From SHLJ01 sp041618535 (lineage in GTDB: Bacteria > Bacteroidota > Bacteroidia > Flavobacteriales > Flavobacteriaceae): DNA of 9,125 bases. Both the position numbers and the translations under genes were made by a program. Where the stretch lies: contig JBFKFP010000116.1 in assembly GCA_041618535.1 (NCBI GenBank), positions 1-9,125 of the forward strand, given 5' to 3'. The first letter of the stretch is position 1; the number at the start of each line of letters is the position of its first letter. Below are positions 5,971 to 9,125 of this stretch, in pieces. The notes beneath the pieces are model-generated. The model saw only the letters and a list, made by a program, of their open reading frames with translations. It was not told the DNA's origin and did not search any database.

Positions 5971-6541
5971 CCTTTTTTTTGAGTTCCCTTTTTATGGCAG
6001 GCCATTCATCCTTGAGAATGCCATAACAACAGCTGTTCCTTCTGTATCCGTCTGAAAGCACAATATCCTCCCTGAGGATGCCTTCAAGGACAGCACTTAT
6101 TTTTTCTATGGCCTTCCTCGAACGAAGATTGCGCTCATCAATCCTGAATTCCACCTTATGCATCAGCATCTCTTCAAAGGCATATTCCAGCATAAGGAAT
6201 TTGACATTATCATTAAGTCCTGTACCCCTGAACTCCCTGCCAAGCCATGTCCAGCCTATATGCAGCACCTTATTTTCCCTGTCGATCATACCGAACCGCG
6301 TGCTGCCGGCATATGACTGATAATACTTGTCGAAGATGATAAACGGAATTGAAGTCCCTTTGTAAAAGTCATTCAATGCCTCAAGGATATATGCCCTTAA
6401 TAATTGGGGATTATGCACTTCAGAGGGCGAATATTGAAGAAGATCCGGATCGTTTGCAATTGAGATCAACCTTTCTGTATGGGAAAGGTCTAAAAGGCTT
6501 AATTTAACCCGATCATTTTCCAGACATTGAATCGATTTCAT
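5960..6541 (-). CDS. GNAT family N-acetyltransferase (RimJ/RimL-like)
   Basis: A 193-residue protein with the fold pattern of Gcn5-related acetyltransferases, which move an acetyl group from acetyl-CoA to an amine. The N-terminus LENDRVKLSLLDLSHTERL is typical of the Acetyltransf_3 (RimJ/RimL) group. Strand beta-4 is LHIGWTWL (93-100), followed by the acetyl-CoA pyrophosphate loop GREFRGTGLN (101-110), a good match to R/Q-x-x-G-x-G/A. Motif B is NLRSRKAIEKISA (138-150), where an Asn and the following helix usually line the active site. The substrate may be a protein N-terminus, an antibiotic or a small amine; nothing in the neighbourhood decides this. The gene is convergent with the nitronate monooxygenase gene and its stop lies inside that gene. 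It is divergent from the large repeat protein at 6825. Confidence 0.88.
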   Translation of the reverse strand: MKSIQCLENDRVKLSLLDLSHTERLISIANDPDLLQYSPSEVHNPQLLRAYILEALNDFYKGTSIPFIIFDKYYQSYAGSTRFGMIDRENKVLHIGWTWLGREFRGTGLNDNVKFLMLEYAFEEMLMHKVEFRIDERNLRSRKAIEKISAVLEGILREDIVLSDGYRRNSCCYGILKDEWPAIKRELKKKVSQ

Positions 6542-6824
6542 AATCCTAAGCTATGGATTCGTAAAGTTCCTTAAATCTATAAATATTAACTCATTATAAC
6601 GAAATATTCTGCGTTTTACCGATAAAACAAATCCATAGCTTCATTAATTCATGGTTAATCCTTATCTTGGATATTAAGTTTTAGGTATTTAATAAAGCTG
6701 AACCTTATTAATAGCGAGCCTTAAGTTTTTCCCTACGATTTGCTTCTCCCTGATGGCCGCCAATCTTACTTTGTACTTCACTTTATTGTGTTTGGTTAAT
6801 TGTTATTAATCAAAACTAAATACA
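6542..6824. other. divergent intergenic region with inverted repeats
   Basis: These 283 bases separate the GNAT gene from the large surface-protein gene. The left third holds the 12-base inverted repeat described separately. TTAATCC (6655-6661) and GGAT-ATTAA just downstream form a weaker, imperfect dyad. No exact TAnnTTTG box was found for the gene at 6825; TTACTTTG and TACGATTTG near 6750-6775 are one step away from it. No small gene is convincing. Confidence 0.7.
6548..6641. repeat. 94-base element bounded by a perfect 12-base inverted repeat
   Basis: AAGCTATGGATT (6548-6559) and AATCCATAGCTT (6630-6641) are perfect complements. Between them, GTTTTA-CCGA-TAAAAC (6613-6628) forms a compact hairpin directly beside the right arm. 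The element starts 7 bases before the GNAT start codon, so it is in the GNAT leader or promoter. It may be an operator pair, a folded leader or a remnant of a small inverted-repeat element; no matching target-site duplication flanks it. Confidence 0.55.
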
Positions 6825-9125
6825 ATGAAAAGCTTTACTAATCGAATGCTTTGTTCGAATTTTGTAAGCAAACCATTCAATGCTATATTGATGGTTTGCT
6901 TTTTATGTTTAGGCCTGGCCGGTTATGGCCAGACTGTACCTCTGGATACTTCAATTCAAGGTAATTTTGGTATTGATGCAGGTGTTCAGGCCAACATTCT
7001 TGAGTTTAATGATGTACCAGACAATCCAATTGGTACAGATGACTGGGTTGTGGCTTGGGCCCCTGAAACCGCCGGGGCGGGACTGGGTGTAATTGATGAA
7101 ACTGATCTGGCTACCCAGGCACAGTTGGCAGCTGGTGCTAACATCACTGCCGATTTTGGAATGTCTCAGTCGCCAGGTTACGTCGGACCGAATGGAAACA
7201 CCTGGATCGATGCCGTTTACCTTCGTGATCAGAACACCAAGGGAGGTAACAAGGATATGAACGTATTTGGGGCCTCTGCCGACAAGAACTTTGACAATCC
7301 GAACAGCTGGGATGTGAAAAATGGGGATGTACCCCAGAAGAATGACATCATTGATGTCTATGCTCATTTCAGACGTACACCTGCGAATTTCCCAATTTCG
7401 AATGGTGATCTGTTTGTATATTTCGCCGCTTCAACGCGAAGTGACGATGGTACCAGTTATTTGGACTTTGAATATTTCCGAAATCCACTTACATATGACA
7501 TGGATGCAGGTACTATTGTTTCTGAGGGGCCTGACTGCGGTCATGTCTCCTGGGTATTCGACCTGACTCCGGGAAGTGGTGTGGCTTCAGAATTTGGAGG
7601 CGTTATCTTTTCGACTAACTATACCCAGGGTGGAGCAGCGGCAGATGTACGTTTGTATGTCTGGATCGACTCAGAAGCTCTCGCAGGTCTTGACGGTAAC
7701 CCCGGATTTACAGATGCCGATTTTGCCGCGTTTAACGACAATGCCAATTACCCTTTGCGTCCTTTTAACTTTGGTGATGAAAATGGCGATTTTGAATTCT
7801 ATAATTGTGACAACGATACAAATATCCCATATGGTTATGCCAGGATCATCCAGAGACCGGATATCCCAGCTTCTGACGAACCGATATATGCCCAGGCTAA
7901 CTCTACAGCAAGCGTACCAACGCCATCCTGGGGTACTATAACTTCCGGGAACCAGCCTTTGGTTGTATATGAATACGTTTCACCTACATTTGCAGAATTT
8001 GGAGTAAACGCTTCCCTTCTCGGACTAGATCCAACGGATGCAGGCGGATTATGTGAAGCGCCCGGAGGAACTTTGATCGTAAAGTCAAGATCTTCCGATT
8101 CGTTCACCGCCGAGCTTAAAGACCTTGTTGGTCCAAGAAGTCTGGGGGATACCCCTGAGATTATCGTATCAATTGATGGGGACGATCTTCCCTGTACGGC
8201 AACTTCAGTAACCTTAACAGCTACCGCTTTACCGCCTGGTACATATTTATATGAGTGGTTTAAGGATGGAGCTCCTGCGCCAGATGACGGAGATCCTGAT
8301 ACTAACCCTGCAACCTACGAGGCTACTGAAGCCGGAAGTTACGTAGTAAGGGCAACAGCAAATAATGGCCAGGGATGTTTCGCTGAAAGCGATCCGTTTA
8401 TTGTTAACATAACAGACGTACCACCTGAAATCACCTGTCCTGCAGATGTAACGCTCGAATGTCTTGAATCAACTGATCCTTCAAATACGGGAGAACCCAC
8501 ATGGATCAATGGTTGTGGAGATGTAACAGCCGCCTACGAGGATTCATTTGTTGCAGGTTGTTCCCCGAACATTGGTGTGATCACGCGTACCTGGACTGTG
8601 ACTGACAGCTTCGGAAATTCCGATTCATGTGACCAGATCATTACAATTCAAGATACAACAGCCCCTACATTGAGTGGTCAGGGTGCAGATGCTACAATAG
8701 AGTGTCCGGCTGAACCGGTCTTCACTCCTCCAACTCCAAGCGATACATGTGATCCAACGCCGCAATTGATTGAAGTTTCTGATGTTACCACTCCGGGTAA
8801 TTGTGAAGGATCTTATGTTCGTACTAAGACCTGGAAGGCAGTTGACTGTTCAGGTAATGAGAGTGCTGAAGTTAGCCAGACAATAACTGTGGTGGATACC
8901 ACCCCACCGGATATTACATGTCCACCGGATGCTGAGTTCGATTGTGTTGCGGGTGATTCAGGAGTTGCTACGGCTGCAGATAATTGTGATAGTAATCCAT
9001 CGGTAACCTTTAGTGATTCAGGTACCTTGGATAACTGCGGACTTGGAACAATAACCAGGACGTGGACAGCCACTGATTGCGCTGGCAATTCATCTACATG
9101 TGTACAATTGATCACCGTAGTAGAC
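6825..9125 (+). CDS. large exported repeat protein with Ig-like and HYR-like repeats, 3' end missing
   Basis: The plus strand is open for 767 codons from ATG 6825 to the window edge with no interruption. Residues 1-36 look like a long Sec signal peptide: basic residues Lys2, Arg7 and Lys16, then a hydrophobic run ending LGLAGYGQ. Residues about 37-430 form a mostly cysteine-poor, Asp/Asn/Gly-rich domain I do not recognise. Residues about 443-528 resemble an Ig- or PKD-like domain (a WFKDG strand turn and GSYVVRAT). From residue 529 a unit repeats every 76-81 residues, starting at Asp531, Asp610, Asp691 and Asp767. It reads D-x-T-x-P-x-I-x-C-P, several cysteines, then R-T-W-x-x-x-D-x-x-G-N and I-T-V-x-D, like HYR repeats of Bacteroidota adhesins. 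The protein probably continues with more repeats and a T9SS sorting domain beyond the edge. A surface adhesin or matrix role is inferred. Confidence 0.9.
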   Translation, partial: MKSFTNRMLCSNFVSKPFNAILMVCFLCLGLAGYGQTVPLDTSIQGNFGIDAGVQANILEFNDVPDNPIGTDDWVVAWAPETAGAGLGVIDETDLATQAQLAAGANITADFGMSQSPGYVGPNGNTWIDAVYLRDQNTKGGNKDMNVFGASADKNFDNPNSWDVKNGDVPQKNDIIDVYAHFRRTPANFPISNGDLFVYFAASTRSDDGTSYLDFEYFRNPLTYDMDAGTIVSEGPDCGHVSWVFDLTPGSGVASEFGGVIFSTNYTQGGAAADVRLYVWIDSEALAGLDGNPGFTDADFAAFNDNANYPLRPFNFGDENGDFEFYNCDNDTNIPYGYARIIQRPDIPASDEPIYAQANSTASVPTPSWGTITSGNQPLVVYEYVSPTFAEFGVNASLLGLDPTDAGGLCEAPGGTLIVKSRSSDSFTAELKDLVGPRSLGDTPEIIVSIDGDDLPCTATSVTLTATALPPGTYLYEWFKDGAPAPDDGDPDTNPATYEATEAGSYVVRATANNGQGCFAESDPFIVNITDVPPEITCPADVTLECLESTDPSNTGEPTWINGCGDVTAAYEDSFVAGCSPNIGVITRTWTVTDSFGNSDSCDQIITIQDTTAPTLSGQGADATIECPAEPVFTPPTPSDTCDPTPQLIEVSDVTTPGNCEGSYVRTKTWKAVDCSGNESAEVSQTITVVDTTPPDITCPPDAEFDCVAGDSGVATAADNCDSNPSVTFSDSGTLDNCGLGTITRTWTATDCAGNSSTCVQLITVVD
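6866..6904 (+). repeat. terminator-like hairpin inside the signal-peptide coding region
   Basis: AAGCAAACCAT (6866-6876) and ATGGTTTGCTT (6891-6901) form a perfect 11-base stem with a 14-base loop, and a short T run extends to 6904. It lies 42-80 bases into the coding sequence of the large surface protein, overlapping the hydrophobic core of the signal peptide. It may act as an attenuator or control translation, or be a chance result of the coding sequence. Confidence 0.55.
8409..9125 (+). repeat. tandem HYR-like protein repeats, about 228-243 bases each
   Basis: Within the gene at 6825, three full units and the start of a fourth begin near 8409, 8646, 8889 and 9117. The first unit has VPPEITCP, the third has TTPPDITCPPD, and the second is divergent, with TTAPTLSGQG where the others have a Cys-Pro. 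Each unit ends in a T-W-x-(A/V)-(T/V)-D segment followed by G-N. The cysteines are probably paired after export. DNA identity between units is low, so the array is old rather than freshly duplicated. Confidence 0.8.

Noticed and set aside
6548..6641. Miniature transposable element
   Set aside because: The inverted repeat is perfect, but no target-site duplication flanks it and no second copy is seen in the window, so I list it only as an inverted repeat.
7321..7941. Two plus-strand frames of 81 and 121 codons inside the large surface-protein gene
   Set aside because: They are out of phase with the continuous 767-codon frame and do not reflect a frameshift: the main frame reads through both stretches without a stop.

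Overview
The window looks like a chromosomal segment of a Flavobacteriia-type Bacteroidota. The signs are a type IX secretion (T9SS) C-terminal sorting domain on one secreted protein, a large secreted protein with HYR-like repeats, -7 boxes that fit the Bacteroidota consensus TAnnTTTG, A-rich leaders without clear Shine-Dalgarno sequences, and a DnaK with a Bacteroidota-like sequence. I cannot name the genus.

Layout: (1) 1-543, minus strand, the 5' two-thirds of panB (pantothenate synthesis), running off the left edge. (2) 671-952, minus strand, a small two-helix membrane protein of unknown function. (3) 953-1263, an intergenic stretch holding a hairpin-rich block at about 1002-1160 that may be a small structured RNA, then a dyad-rich dnaK promoter region with a candidate -24/-12 element. 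(4) 1264-3168, dnaK, complete, closed by a strong bidirectional terminator shared with the convergent gene. (5) 3249-3743, minus strand, a small exported protein, possibly PepSY-like. (6) 3744-4109, an AT-rich divergent promoter region with two inverted repeats. (7) 4110-4913, a secreted T9SS cargo protein with an adhesin-like domain, followed by a clear terminator. (8) 5026-5970, a nitronate monooxygenase-family flavoenzyme whose promoter abuts that terminator. (9) 5960-6541, minus strand, a GNAT acetyltransferase overlapping the previous gene tail to tail by 11 bases. (10) 6542-6824, a divergent intergenic region with a perfect 12-base inverted repeat. (11) 6825-9125, the 5' part of a large exported repeat protein, open to the right edge.

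The genes do not form an operon or one pathway. Most are single units in alternating orientation: housekeeping (panB, dnaK), metabolism or modification (nitronate monooxygenase, GNAT) and cell surface (4110 and 6825, both probably exported through Sec and then the T9SS). I see no mobile element, CRISPR array, tRNA, rRNA or defence system. The parts that ordinary genes explain least are the structured intergenic block before dnaK, the dnaK promoter, and a terminator-like hairpin inside the signal-peptide coding region of the large surface protein.
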